Below are positions 50,313 through 57,252 of a stretch of 57,252 bases of DNA, piece after piece. The position numbers and the translations under genes are program-made. The stretch is from positions 1 through 57,252 of the forward strand of contig NZ_LATD01000059.1 of NCBI RefSeq assembly GCF_000981895.1, given 5' to 3'. The stretch is from Streptomyces odonnellii (lineage in GTDB: Bacteria > Actinomycetota > Actinomycetes > Streptomycetales > Streptomycetaceae). Numbering within the stretch: the first letter of the stretch is position 1; the number at the start of each line of letters is the position of its first letter. The notes beneath the pieces were generated by a model. That model ran no database searches. It saw nothing but the letters and a program-made list of their open reading frames with translations, and had not been told where the DNA came from.

Positions 50313-51764
50313 TCAGCCCCGGTACGCCTTCATCAGGAACAGCCAGACCTCGCTGATGGAGGGGAAGCAGGGGACGGCGTGCCAGAGCCGTTCGACCGGG
50401 ATCCGCCCGGAGACGGCGACGGTGGCGGAGTGGAGGAGTTCGCTGACCCCCGGGCCGACGAAGGTCACACCGAGCAGATGGCCCTGGTCGAGGTCGACGA
50501 CCATCCGGGCCCGGCCCTGGTAGCCGTCGGCGTACAGATACGCCCCGGGGACATCGCCGAGGTCGACGTCGACCACCTGCACCCGGTGCCCGGCCTGCTC
50601 GGCCTGAGCCGCGGACAGACCGACGGCGGCCGCCTCCGGATCGGAGAAGAAGACCTGCGGTACGGCGTGGACGTCGGCGGTGGTGGCATGGGCGCCCCAT
50701 GGCGCGGTGTCCAGCGGCTGCCCGGTGGCGCGGGCGCCGATGACATCGCCGGCGATACGGGCCTGGTACTTGCCCTGATGGGTGAGGAGGGCATGGTGGT
50801 TGACATCGCCCATCGCGTAGAGCCAGCCGTCCTCGACACCCCGTACCCGGCAGGTCTCGTCGGTCTCCAGCCAGTCGCCGGGGGTGAGGCCCACCGTCTC
50901 CAGCCCGATGTCGTCGGTGCGCGGGCTCCTGCCGGTGGCGAACAGCACCTCGTCTGCCTCCAGTCGGCCGCCGTCGCTCAGCGTCAGGGTGACCGGTCCG
51001 CTGGAGTCGGGACGGCTCAGCCCGGTGACGGCGACATCGACACGTACATCCACTCCCGCCTCCGTGAGCCCCTTGGCGACCACTTCGCCGACGAAGGGCT
51101 CCATCCGGGGGAGCAGGCCGGAGCGGCGGACGAGCAGGGTGACCGAGGACCCCAGGCCCTGCCAGGCGCTGGCCATCTCCACCCCGACACCTCCGGCGCC
51201 GACGATGGCGAGCCGCCTGGGCACGGTGCTGGAATCGGTGGCCTCGCGATTGGTCCAGGGCCGGGCCTCGGCGATCCCGGGCAGCTCGGGCAGTACGGCG
51301 TCGCTGCCGGTGGCCACGGCCACGGCGTGCCGGGCGGTGAGAACGACGGGCGGGCCGTCGGCGGGGGTGACGGCGACCCGGCGCGGCCCGTCCAGCCGTC
51401 CGTGGCCGCGCACCAACTCGGCACCCATGCCCGCCAGCCGGTCGGCCTGTCCGCCGTCGTCCCAGCTCGAAACGGAACGGTCGCGGCGGCCGAACGCCCC
51501 CGGGGCGCTGACCGAACCGCCGACCGCCTGCCGCGCGCCGTCGACCCGGCAGGCATCGGCGACGGCGACGACCGGCCGCAGCAGGGCCTTGCTGGGAATG
51601 CACGCCCAGTACGAACACTCGCCGCCGACCAGTTCCTTCTCCACCACGGCCGCACTCAGCCCGGCGGCCCGCACCCGCTCGACGGCGGTCTGCCCGACGG
51701 GCCCCGCGCCGATGACGACGACGTCATACGTGTTCTCCGCGGAGGATCCCACTGCGTCACTCAC
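50313..51764 (-). CDS. Pyridine nucleotide-disulfide oxidoreductase (MerA/Lpd-like)
   Basis: 483-aa class I flavoprotein disulfide reductase. FAD motif VVVIGAGPVGQTA near the N-terminus, redox disulfide in GGECSYWACIPSK (CxxxxC), second Rossmann motif VGAGGVGVEMAS, ATGRSPRTDDIGLE and a C-terminal FPSISEVWL. It lacks the N-terminal metal-binding domain and C-terminal Cys pair of mercuric reductase, so the substrate is unknown; quinone or low-molecular-weight disulfide reduction is plausible. GTG 51764 is chosen because GGGAGCGGA precedes it. A tailoring oxidation in the alkaloid pathway cannot be excluded, but the location outside MITE 3 argues against it. Confidence 0.85.
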   Translation of the reverse strand: MSDAVGSSAENTYDVVVIGAGPVGQTAVERVRAAGLSAAVVEKELVGGECSYWACIPSKALLRPVVAVADACRVDGARQAVGGSVSAPGAFGRRDRSVSSWDDGGQADRLAGMGAELVRGHGRLDGPRRVAVTPADGPPVVLTARHAVAVATGSDAVLPELPGIAEARPWTNREATDSSTVPRRLAIVGAGGVGVEMASAWQGLGSSVTLLVRRSGLLPRMEPFVGEVVAKGLTEAGVDVRVDVAVTGLSRPDSSGPVTLTLSDGGRLEADEVLFATGRSPRTDDIGLETVGLTPGDWLETDETCRVRGVEDGWLYAMGDVNHHALLTHQGKYQARIAGDVIGARATGQPLDTAPWGAHATTADVHAVPQVFFSDPEAAAVGLSAAQAEQAGHRVQVVDVDLGDVPGAYLYADGYQGRARMVVDLDQGHLLGVTFVGPGVSELLHSATVAVSGRIPVERLWHAVPCFPSISEVWLFLMKAYRG

Positions 51765-51959
51765 GATCCGCTCCCGTCTTCCACGATCGGTGCCCGTCTT
51801 GCGCGTCCTCCGGCGCGGGGAGGGCCGGCGCCCGGACAAAAAATGCCTTGTATGTCGGTTTGTTGCCGATTTCTCGGCACCTTACCAAGCCGGGGAGTTG
51901 AGACCGTGTCGTCGGCCAGGTCGGTCGTACGGTCGCCGGCCACGTCGGTCATACGACGG

Positions 51960-52676
51960 TCATACGAGGGGCTGGCCACCGTCGACGGCCAGTGAGACGC
52001 CTGTCATGAATGTGTTCGTCAGCGCGAAGACGACCGCCTCGGCGATGTCGTCCGTGGTGCCGATACGCCGCGAGGGGTTCTCCTTCGACAGACGTGCGAA
52101 CATCTCCGCCTTCTTCTGCTCGCCCAGACCGTCCCAGGCCCCGGTGTCGACGGTGCCCGGCGAGATCGCGTTGACCCGGATCGGTGCGAGTTCGACAGCG
52201 AGCGAGCGGACGACGGTGTTGACCGATCCATTGGTCGCGGCGACCCCGAGATATCCCGGGTCGGGCTCGAGCGCGGCGACTCCCGAGAAGAGTACGAACG
52301 ACCCGTCCTCGGGCATCCTCGGCGCGAAGTGCTTGGCGAGCATGATCGGCCCGACGACCTTGGTGTGAAACGAGAGGAGAACCGCCTCGGGCTTCAGTTC
52401 GCTCAGTTTTCCCCGTGCCCTGGCGGAGGCGACCGAGACGACATGGTCGACGCTGCCGACGTCCTCGGCCAGCACCGCGATCGAGTTCTCGTCGGTCAGG
52501 TCGACGCTCCTGGTGAGCACGTCGGTGCCTTTGTATTCCATTTCGAGTGTGGAACGGTCCCGGCCTGCCGCGATCACACGGGCGCCGGCCGCGAGCGCGG
52601 CGTCGACCACCGCCCGGGCGAGTCCGCTGCCGCGGCCCACGACGAGCACGGTCCTGTTGTGCAGGGACGCTGCCAT
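51960..52676 (-). CDS. Atypical short-chain dehydrogenase
   Basis: 238-aa SDR with VVGRGSGLARAV as the cofactor loop, SVDLTDEN and C-terminal AISPGTVDTGAW and GVSLAVDGG. The usual catalytic YxxxK is replaced: after FSGVAALEPDPG the sequence is YLGVAATNG, with Ala where Lys should be, so it may be a divergent reductase or a cofactor-binding non-enzyme. It lies 39 bp after the DUF427 gene and is probably cotranscribed. Possible regulation by the CGNR protein divergent from that operon. Confidence 0.78.
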   Translation of the reverse strand: MAASLHNRTVLVVGRGSGLARAVVDAALAAGARVIAAGRDRSTLEMEYKGTDVLTRSVDLTDENSIAVLAEDVGSVDHVVSVASARARGKLSELKPEAVLLSFHTKVVGPIMLAKHFAPRMPEDGSFVLFSGVAALEPDPGYLGVAATNGSVNTVVRSLAVELAPIRVNAISPGTVDTGAWDGLGEQKKAEMFARLSKENPSRRIGTTDDIAEAVVFALTNTFMTGVSLAVDGGQPLV

Positions 52677-52715
52677 GACGGTCTCCTTCTGGGGGTCGGT
52701 GAGTGCCGGTCGGGA

Positions 52716-53573
52716 TCAGTGCGTGCCGGCCGTGGTGTCCAGATCACGGTCGACGCCGTGCGGAACGACGAGCTGCCCCGGCTCCGGTTCCAGGCGCTTT
52801 CCGTCCAGGAGGACTTCGACGCCGTCCGGTTCGAAGGAGACCATGTCGTTGACGCGGCCGACCTCGGTGTGCGCGTTGCGGTAGGTCCATGCCGCGCGGT
52901 GTGCGCCATCGATGTCGTAGTAGTCGCACACGCCCTTGTACGGGCAGAACGTCTGCCCTTCCACAGGACGCAGCCGGCTTTCGTCGATGTCGGAACGCGG
53001 TACGTACCAGCGCTGCGCGAATCCCGACTCGTACAGCACCGTCGGGTGCGCGGACCGGGCCACCACCTCGCCCTCGGAGCGGACCTCCAGCGTGCGTGAG
53101 GTGCCGCGGATGTCGATGCGGTGGTACGCGTCGGCGGCGTGCCCCAGGATCCGGTCGTCCTCCTCGTAGAAGGCGTCCATCGCCCGCCAGGCGAACGCGA
53201 TCCGGCCCCTCAGCTCGCCCGCGTACTCCGGCGGGCCGGTCAGCTCCCAGGCCGCTCGCTCGGCGGTGCGGTCACCGGCCCGTACGGCGTACCAGGCGGT
53301 GTCGCCCAGTTCCTTGTGCGAGGTGACGCGGTCGCTCGCCGCCAGTGTGTCCGCCCGTACATCGCCGCGCGGGAAGTACGCCACCGGGTAGCGCCCGGGC
53401 TCGTGCAGCAGGACCACGTCCTCGCTGTCGGCGATCCACTCGCCGTTGAAGAGCACACGCATCCGCCGGCGCAGCGGCTCGGCGAACAGCAGCCGCTCGG
53501 GCAGTGGACCGGGTGTCAAGAAGTGTCCGATCCGGCCGGAGGACAGCGGGCCTTGCTGCCATGACAGTCCCAT
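52716..53573 (-). CDS. DUF427 family protein (two domain copies)
   Basis: 285-aa protein made of two DUF427 units. The first has MRVLFNGEWIADSEDVVLLHEPGRYPVAYFP; the second has RTLEVRSEGEVVARSAHPTVLYESG, then CPYKGVCDYYDI. DUF427 proteins are small beta-rich domains of unknown function, often near redox genes. ATG 53573 follows GGAAGGAAC; the longer frame is not supported. First gene of a minus-strand operon with the SDR; divergent from the CGNR regulator across a region with TAATG repeats. Confidence 0.82.
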   Translation of the reverse strand: MGLSWQQGPLSSGRIGHFLTPGPLPERLLFAEPLRRRMRVLFNGEWIADSEDVVLLHEPGRYPVAYFPRGDVRADTLAASDRVTSHKELGDTAWYAVRAGDRTAERAAWELTGPPEYAGELRGRIAFAWRAMDAFYEEDDRILGHAADAYHRIDIRGTSRTLEVRSEGEVVARSAHPTVLYESGFAQRWYVPRSDIDESRLRPVEGQTFCPYKGVCDYYDIDGAHRAAWTYRNAHTEVGRVNDMVSFEPDGVEVLLDGKRLEPEPGQLVVPHGVDRDLDTTAGTH

Positions 53574-53655
53574 GACCGTTCCTTCCCGTCGACGGGCCGG
53601 AGGCCGCCCCCTGTCCACGATGCACCCCGGTGAATCACCGCGCGACCCGTAGTCG

Positions 53656-53686
53656 CCTAATGTATAGGTTGAAGCTATATCCATTA
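53656..53686. promoter_or_regulatory. Candidate operator in the DUF427-CGNR divergent region
   Basis: The 17-bp near-palindrome 53663-53679 (TATAGGTTGAAGCTATA, mismatched only at three G/C positions) is flanked by TAATG at 53658 and its inverse CATTA at 53682. CCTAATG recurs at 53765 next to the CGNR -10. AT-rich against the GC-rich background; likely an autoregulatory site for the CGNR protein. Confidence 0.45.
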
Positions 53687-53749
53687 ACTCCGATGAGCAA
53701 GGCGGTCAATCCTGTGGATCCATCAGCGGTCACGTGAGTCGGAAGCTCG

Positions 53750-53786
53750 CTGGACGCCACGTAACCTAATGGGTACAATCCGGATG
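53750..53786 (+). promoter_or_regulatory. Leaderless promoter of the CGNR gene
   Basis: -35 CTGGAC (53750-53755), 18-bp spacer, -10 TACAAT (53774-53779), and the GTG start seven bases later at 53786, with no Shine-Dalgarno. Transcription probably starts at or beside the start codon. Confidence 0.6.
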
Positions 53787-54385
53787 TGAACATTAAGGTG
53801 ACGGTCGAGGAGCTACAGGCGGCGGGCTTCCCCATGGGAGGGGAACCGCTGGTCGCGCTGGACCTCGCGGACACGGTGATGACGGTCAGGGACCCGCCGG
53901 TCGATCTCATCGGCACCCCCGAGGCCGGGGCGGTCTGGTGGGGCATCCAGGCGCGCCGGCTGCCGCCCGGCCCGGCTCCCGCTCCCGCCGCGGTCCGGCG
54001 ACTGCGTACGGCCGTCCGCGATGTGCTCGACGCCCGGGTGGAGGGGCGCGAGGCGGACCCCGCCTCGGTGGAGGACATCAACGCGACCGCGTCGTCGGTT
54101 CCCCGCAGCCCGCGCCTGGTCATGACCGGGCAAGGGGTGCGCCAGGAGACCCGCTGGCACATCGAGCACGGCGGGAACGCCGCGCTCGCGGCCATCGCCG
54201 GCGAAGTGATCGGACTCCTGGCGCGCCCCGAGCGGCTGGAGCTCCTGCGAAGATGCGACAGCCCGGACTGCTCGATGCTGTTCCTCGCCGAGAACAAGCG
54301 CCGCAAGTGGTGTGTCGGCAATGTCTGCGGCAATCGCGCCCGGGTCGCCCGCCACTACGGGCGCACCCACTCCCGGGACGCCTGA
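53786..54385 (+). CDS. CGNR zinc-finger transcriptional regulator
   Basis: 199-aa protein with an N-terminal ABATE-like ligand-binding region (EPLVALDLADTVMT) and a C-terminal CGNR zinc finger: CDSPDCSMLF, then KWCVGNVCGNRARVARHY, providing the four cysteines. CGNR proteins bind DNA through this finger and often control neighbouring redox or degradation genes. Divergent from the DUF427-SDR operon. Likely leaderless GTG start at 53786. The following hydrolase gene may also be a target. Confidence 0.85.
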   Translation: MNIKVTVEELQAAGFPMGGEPLVALDLADTVMTVRDPPVDLIGTPEAGAVWWGIQARRLPPGPAPAPAAVRRLRTAVRDVLDARVEGREADPASVEDINATASSVPRSPRLVMTGQGVRQETRWHIEHGGNAALAAIAGEVIGLLARPERLELLRRCDSPDCSMLFLAENKRRKWCVGNVCGNRARVARHYGRTHSRDA

Positions 54386-54424
54386 CCTGCCGGTACGCGT
54401 CCGACCTCCCGGGCACCTGATCGC

Positions 54425-54459
54425 GCACCAAAACTGCTGCACTTATTAGAATTTGGTGC
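54425..54459. promoter_or_regulatory. Inverted repeat before the hydrolase gene
   Basis: GCACCAAA (54425-54432) and TTTGGTGC (54452-54459) separated by 19 bp, with a -10-like TAGAAT (54447-54452) at the second arm. Could be an operator for the hydrolase promoter or a weak terminator of the CGNR gene. Confidence 0.4.
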
Positions 54460-54531
54460 AAGGTTGGGCATATGGGATCCGGTGTGCAATCGCATGAACC
54501 AACCGCATGAATCATCGAAGGGGTTAGGCAC

Positions 54532-55401
54532 ATGACACTTCCCGTGCACTACCGCACCGCCACCGTCAATGGCCTGGACGTGTTCTACCGGGAGGCGGGC
54601 AATCCGCAGGCACCCGCCCTGGTGCTGCTCCACGGTTTCCCGACCAGCTCTCATATGTTCCGGAATCTGATTCCGGCCCTCTCGGACCGCTACCGGATCA
54701 TCGCTCCCGATCACATCGGCTTCGGCCAGTCGGCGATGCCGGGCCTGGACGAGTTCCCGTACACATTCGCCGCGCTCACCGAGATCACCTCAGGGCTGCT
54801 CGACCAACTGAACGTCAACCGGTTCGCCATGTACGTACAGGATTACGGCGCCCCCATCGGATGGGGGCTGGCGCTGCGGGACCCGCAGTGCGTCACCGCG
54901 ATCGTCAGCCAGAACGGCAACGCCTACAGCGACGGCTTTGTCAAAACCTTCTGGGACGGCCTGTTCGCCTATGCCCAGTCGCCCAGTCCGGAGACAGAGG
55001 CACCGGTACGCGCCGCGCTGACCGCCGAGATCACGCGCTGGCAGTACGTGAACGGCGTGGCCGACACCAGCCTCGTCAGCCCCGACAACTGGGTCCACGA
55101 CCAGGCGCTGCTGGACCGGCCCGGCAATGACGTGATCCAGCTCAAGCTGTTCCGCGACTATCCCACCAACGTGGATCTCTATCCGGCCGTCCACCAGTAC
55201 TTCCGTGAGTCCCAGGTGCCGCTGCTGGCCGTCTGGGGCGCGAACGACGAGATCTTCGGCCCCGACGGTGCCCGCGCGTTCCAGCGGGACCTGCCCAAGG
55301 CCGAGATCCATCTCGTCGAGTCCGGGCACTTCGCTCTGGAGAGCCATCTGGAAATCATCGCCGAGCACATCCGCGATTTCCTCGGCCGCATCGTCGTCTG
55401 A
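54532..55401 (+). CDS. Alpha/beta hydrolase, haloalkane dehalogenase/epoxide hydrolase type
   Basis: 289-aa hydrolase: oxyanion loop HGFP (34-37), Asp nucleophile at 104 in VQDYGAPIG (Asp, not Ser, as in dehalogenases and epoxide hydrolases), a cap region, VWGANDEIFG and catalytic His266 in SGHFALE. These enzymes open epoxides or cleave C-halogen bonds through a covalent aspartyl ester. ATG 54532 follows GAAGGGG. Adjacent to a CGNR regulator. If the neighbouring cluster makes an epoxide alkaloid, this could be a self-protection enzyme, but a housekeeping role is at least as likely. Confidence 0.82.
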   Translation: MTLPVHYRTATVNGLDVFYREAGNPQAPALVLLHGFPTSSHMFRNLIPALSDRYRIIAPDHIGFGQSAMPGLDEFPYTFAALTEITSGLLDQLNVNRFAMYVQDYGAPIGWGLALRDPQCVTAIVSQNGNAYSDGFVKTFWDGLFAYAQSPSPETEAPVRAALTAEITRWQYVNGVADTSLVSPDNWVHDQALLDRPGNDVIQLKLFRDYPTNVDLYPAVHQYFRESQVPLLAVWGANDEIFGPDGARAFQRDLPKAEIHLVESGHFALESHLEIIAEHIRDFLGRIVV

Positions 55402-55455
55402 CGGGCCGCGTCATTCGATCCGCGTCATAGGATCCGCCCACTCAGGAGAAGCGTG

Positions 55456-57222
55456 ATGGCGACGCTGCTTTCGGTGAATGTCGGTATGCCGAAGGACGTG
55501 TCCTGGCAAGGCAGGACCGTCCACACCGGGGTGTGGAAAGTACCTGTTCAAGGCCCCCGGATGGTGCGGCGTCTGAATATCGACGGCGACGGTCAGGGAG
55601 ATCTTGAAGGACACGGCGGGGAATACCGGGCCGTGCTCGTATACCAACTGGATTCCTACCGGTACTGGCGGAAACAGCTCGAACGCGATGACTTGCGGTT
55701 CGGTCATTTCGGCGAGAATTTCACCGTCGACGGGCTCGCCGACGACGAGGTGTGCATCGGCGACCGCTACCGGATGGGCGAAGCCGAATTCGAGGTCACC
55801 CAGCCGCGCGTCACGTGCTACCGGGTCGGAATGCGTCTGGGAGTGCCCGCCATGGCCTCCCTGCTCGTCGCCCACCACCGCCCCGGCTTCTATCTGCGCG
55901 TCATCGAAGAAGGCCGGGTCCAGGCCGGCGACGAGATCATCCGTACCCGGACCGGGCCGGGGGAGCTCAGCGTCGCCGAAATCGACGCCCTGCTCTATCT
56001 GCCGGGCCGCGATCCGGCGAAGATCCGTACCGCACGGTCCATCCCGGCGCTGAGCCCCGGCTGGCGGCGGTCCTTCGACGAGCTGGCCGAAGCCGCCGAC
56101 CAGGCCGAGGCCGCCGATCAGGCCGAGGCCCCGGCCCGGCCGGACAAGGGAAGCGCGCGCTGGCCGGGGTTCAGACCGCTGCGGGTCGCCCGCGTCGTCT
56201 CCGAGACCCCCACCGTGTCCTCGATCCACCTCGAACCCACCGACCGCCGTCCACTGCCCGAGGCGCGGCCGGGTCAGTACCTGGCGATCCGTATCACCGA
56301 CGGCCCTCAGCCCGCTCCGGTACGCAGCTATTCGCTGTCCTCCGCGCCGGGAAGGGGCGACTCGGGTACGGCTGACTCGGGTACGGGCGACTTGGGTGCG
56401 GGCGACCCGGGTACGGACAGCTACCGCATCAGCGTCAAGCGCGAGCCCCACGGCCTGGTGAGCACGTATCTCCACACCGAAGTGCGCCCCGGGACGCTCC
56501 TGGACGTCGCGAGCCCCAGAGGCGACTTCGTGCTGGCGGAGGGCACCGACCCCGTCGTGCTGCTCTCCGCAGGCATCGGTGTCACCCCCGTACTCGCCAT
56601 GCTGTACCGACTGGCCTCAGGACCTCACCCGGCGCCCGTGTGGTGGATCCACACGGCACGCAACCCTGAACAGCACGCTTTCGCAGACGAAGCCCGCCGC
56701 CTCCTGGACCGGCTGCCCGAAGCGCACCAGCACATCTTCTACACGGCACCACCTGATGGGACCGGGGCCGGGCGGCGAACACCTGTCACGTACGGGCATC
56801 TGACCCCCGAGGCTCTGGCCGCCCTGGGGATTCCGGCAGACGCCGACGTCTATCTGTGCGGGCCGGAATCCTTCATGACCGACCTGGGCAAGGCGCTGGG
56901 GGATCTCGGCTTCCCCAGTGACCGCATCCACACCGAACTGTTCGGCGCCCGGGCCCCCCTCAACCCCGGCATCGCGGCTGCGGCGGCCGCGGCCGTGCGC
57001 CCCCACCAGCCCCCGGGCCCGCCCGGCTCGGGCCCTCTCGTCACCTTCACCCGCAGCGGAATCTCCGCGCCCTGGTCGGCGGTCTACAACTCCCTGCTGG
57101 AACTCGCCGAAGCGTGTGACATCCCCACCCGCTGGTCCTGCCGCACCGGCGTCTGCCACACCTGTGTCACCCCTCTCGTCTCGGGCGAGGTCGACTACAC
57201 CACCCCGCCCCTGGAACCCTGA
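55456..57222 (+). CDS. MOSC domain-ferredoxin reductase fusion, C-terminus apparently truncated
   Basis: 588-aa protein. MOSC domain (1-170, VTCYRVG with the conserved Cys near 120), a short 3-alpha extension, an Ala/Gln linker with a repeat (AADQAEAADQAEA), FAD-binding (RSYSLSSAP), NAD-binding (LLSAGIGVTPVLAML) and a C-terminal 2Fe-2S domain (CRTGVCHTC). MOSC proteins of the YiiM type handle molybdenum cofactor-linked or N-hydroxylated substrate reduction. The plant-type cluster needs a fourth Cys about 30 residues later, but the frame stops at PPLEP (57222). A shift there opens a frame with a Cys. Four copies of a GACTCGGGTACG-like 15-mer at about 56347-56418 encode a Gly/Asp/Thr loop. ATG 55456 (GTG 55453 also possible) follows AGGAG. 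Confidence 0.83.
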   Translation: MATLLSVNVGMPKDVSWQGRTVHTGVWKVPVQGPRMVRRLNIDGDGQGDLEGHGGEYRAVLVYQLDSYRYWRKQLERDDLRFGHFGENFTVDGLADDEVCIGDRYRMGEAEFEVTQPRVTCYRVGMRLGVPAMASLLVAHHRPGFYLRVIEEGRVQAGDEIIRTRTGPGELSVAEIDALLYLPGRDPAKIRTARSIPALSPGWRRSFDELAEAADQAEAADQAEAPARPDKGSARWPGFRPLRVARVVSETPTVSSIHLEPTDRRPLPEARPGQYLAIRITDGPQPAPVRSYSLSSAPGRGDSGTADSGTGDLGAGDPGTDSYRISVKREPHGLVSTYLHTEVRPGTLLDVASPRGDFVLAEGTDPVVLLSAGIGVTPVLAMLYRLASGPHPAPVWWIHTARNPEQHAFADEARRLLDRLPEAHQHIFYTAPPDGTGAGRRTPVTYGHLTPEALAALGIPADADVYLCGPESFMTDLGKALGDLGFPSDRIHTELFGARAPLNPGIAAAAAAAVRPHQPPGPPGSGPLVTFTRSGISAPWSAVYNSLLELAEACDIPTRWSCRTGVCHTCVTPLVSGEVDYTTPPLEP

Positions 57223-57252
57223 GCTTCCTGCCTGCCGGCACGGTGTACAGCG

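Overview
High-GC actinomycete DNA, almost certainly Streptomyces: strong G/C third-codon bias, several GTG starts, SARP regulators, and rare TTA leucine codons confined to regulators. The window holds most of a specialised-metabolite region in which two unrelated pathways sit side by side.

Left edge (66-3438): four phenazine-type genes, phzG, phzF, phzB and a PhzM-like methyltransferase. Catalytic residues of PhzF and PhzB are visible. The core genes phzC, phzD and phzE are not in the window, so a phenazine cluster is either cut by the left edge or only partly present.

Centre (3691-33483): a collinear three-protein modular type I PKS on the minus strand (28614 down to 3691). It has a KSQ-AT-ACP loading module, four malonyl extension modules and a terminal thioester reductase. 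Divergent and downstream lie two small NTF2-like proteins, a two-component flavin monooxygenase with its reductase, and a class III aminotransferase. The expected chain is ten carbons, released as an aldehyde, aminated and cyclised to a piperidine. This gene set matches what is known for streptazone/abikoviromycin-type cyclopenta[b]pyridine alkaloids: a type I PKS with reductive release, an aminotransferase, oxidoreductases and two NTF2-like cyclases. The exact product is an inference.

Regulators (33608-44501): two paralogous large SARPs with a cyclase-like domain plus ATPase domain, one AfsR-like SARP, a type II thioesterase, an FMN reductase and an HxlR regulator. Three intergenic regions carry direct repeats with an exact 11-bp period, the classical SARP operator geometry. 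They lie before the aminotransferase, before the second monooxygenase, and between the FMN reductase and the AfsR-like gene.

Right part (44678-49390): MFS exporter, a second monooxygenase paralogue, an NmrA-like protein and a PNPOx-fold flavoprotein, probably still part of the cluster. From 49742 onward the genes look like general oxidoreductase and stress functions: HPP membrane protein, disulfide oxidoreductase, atypical SDR, DUF427, CGNR regulator, alpha/beta hydrolase, and a MOSC-ferredoxin reductase fusion that lacks the fourth Fe-S cysteine.

Three related 166-181 bp MITE-like elements bounded by CTAG lie at 3514, 36582 and 49577. In each one the terminal repeat supplies the TAG stop codon of the flanking minus-strand gene. 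No rRNA, tRNA, CRISPR array or complete insertion sequence was seen.
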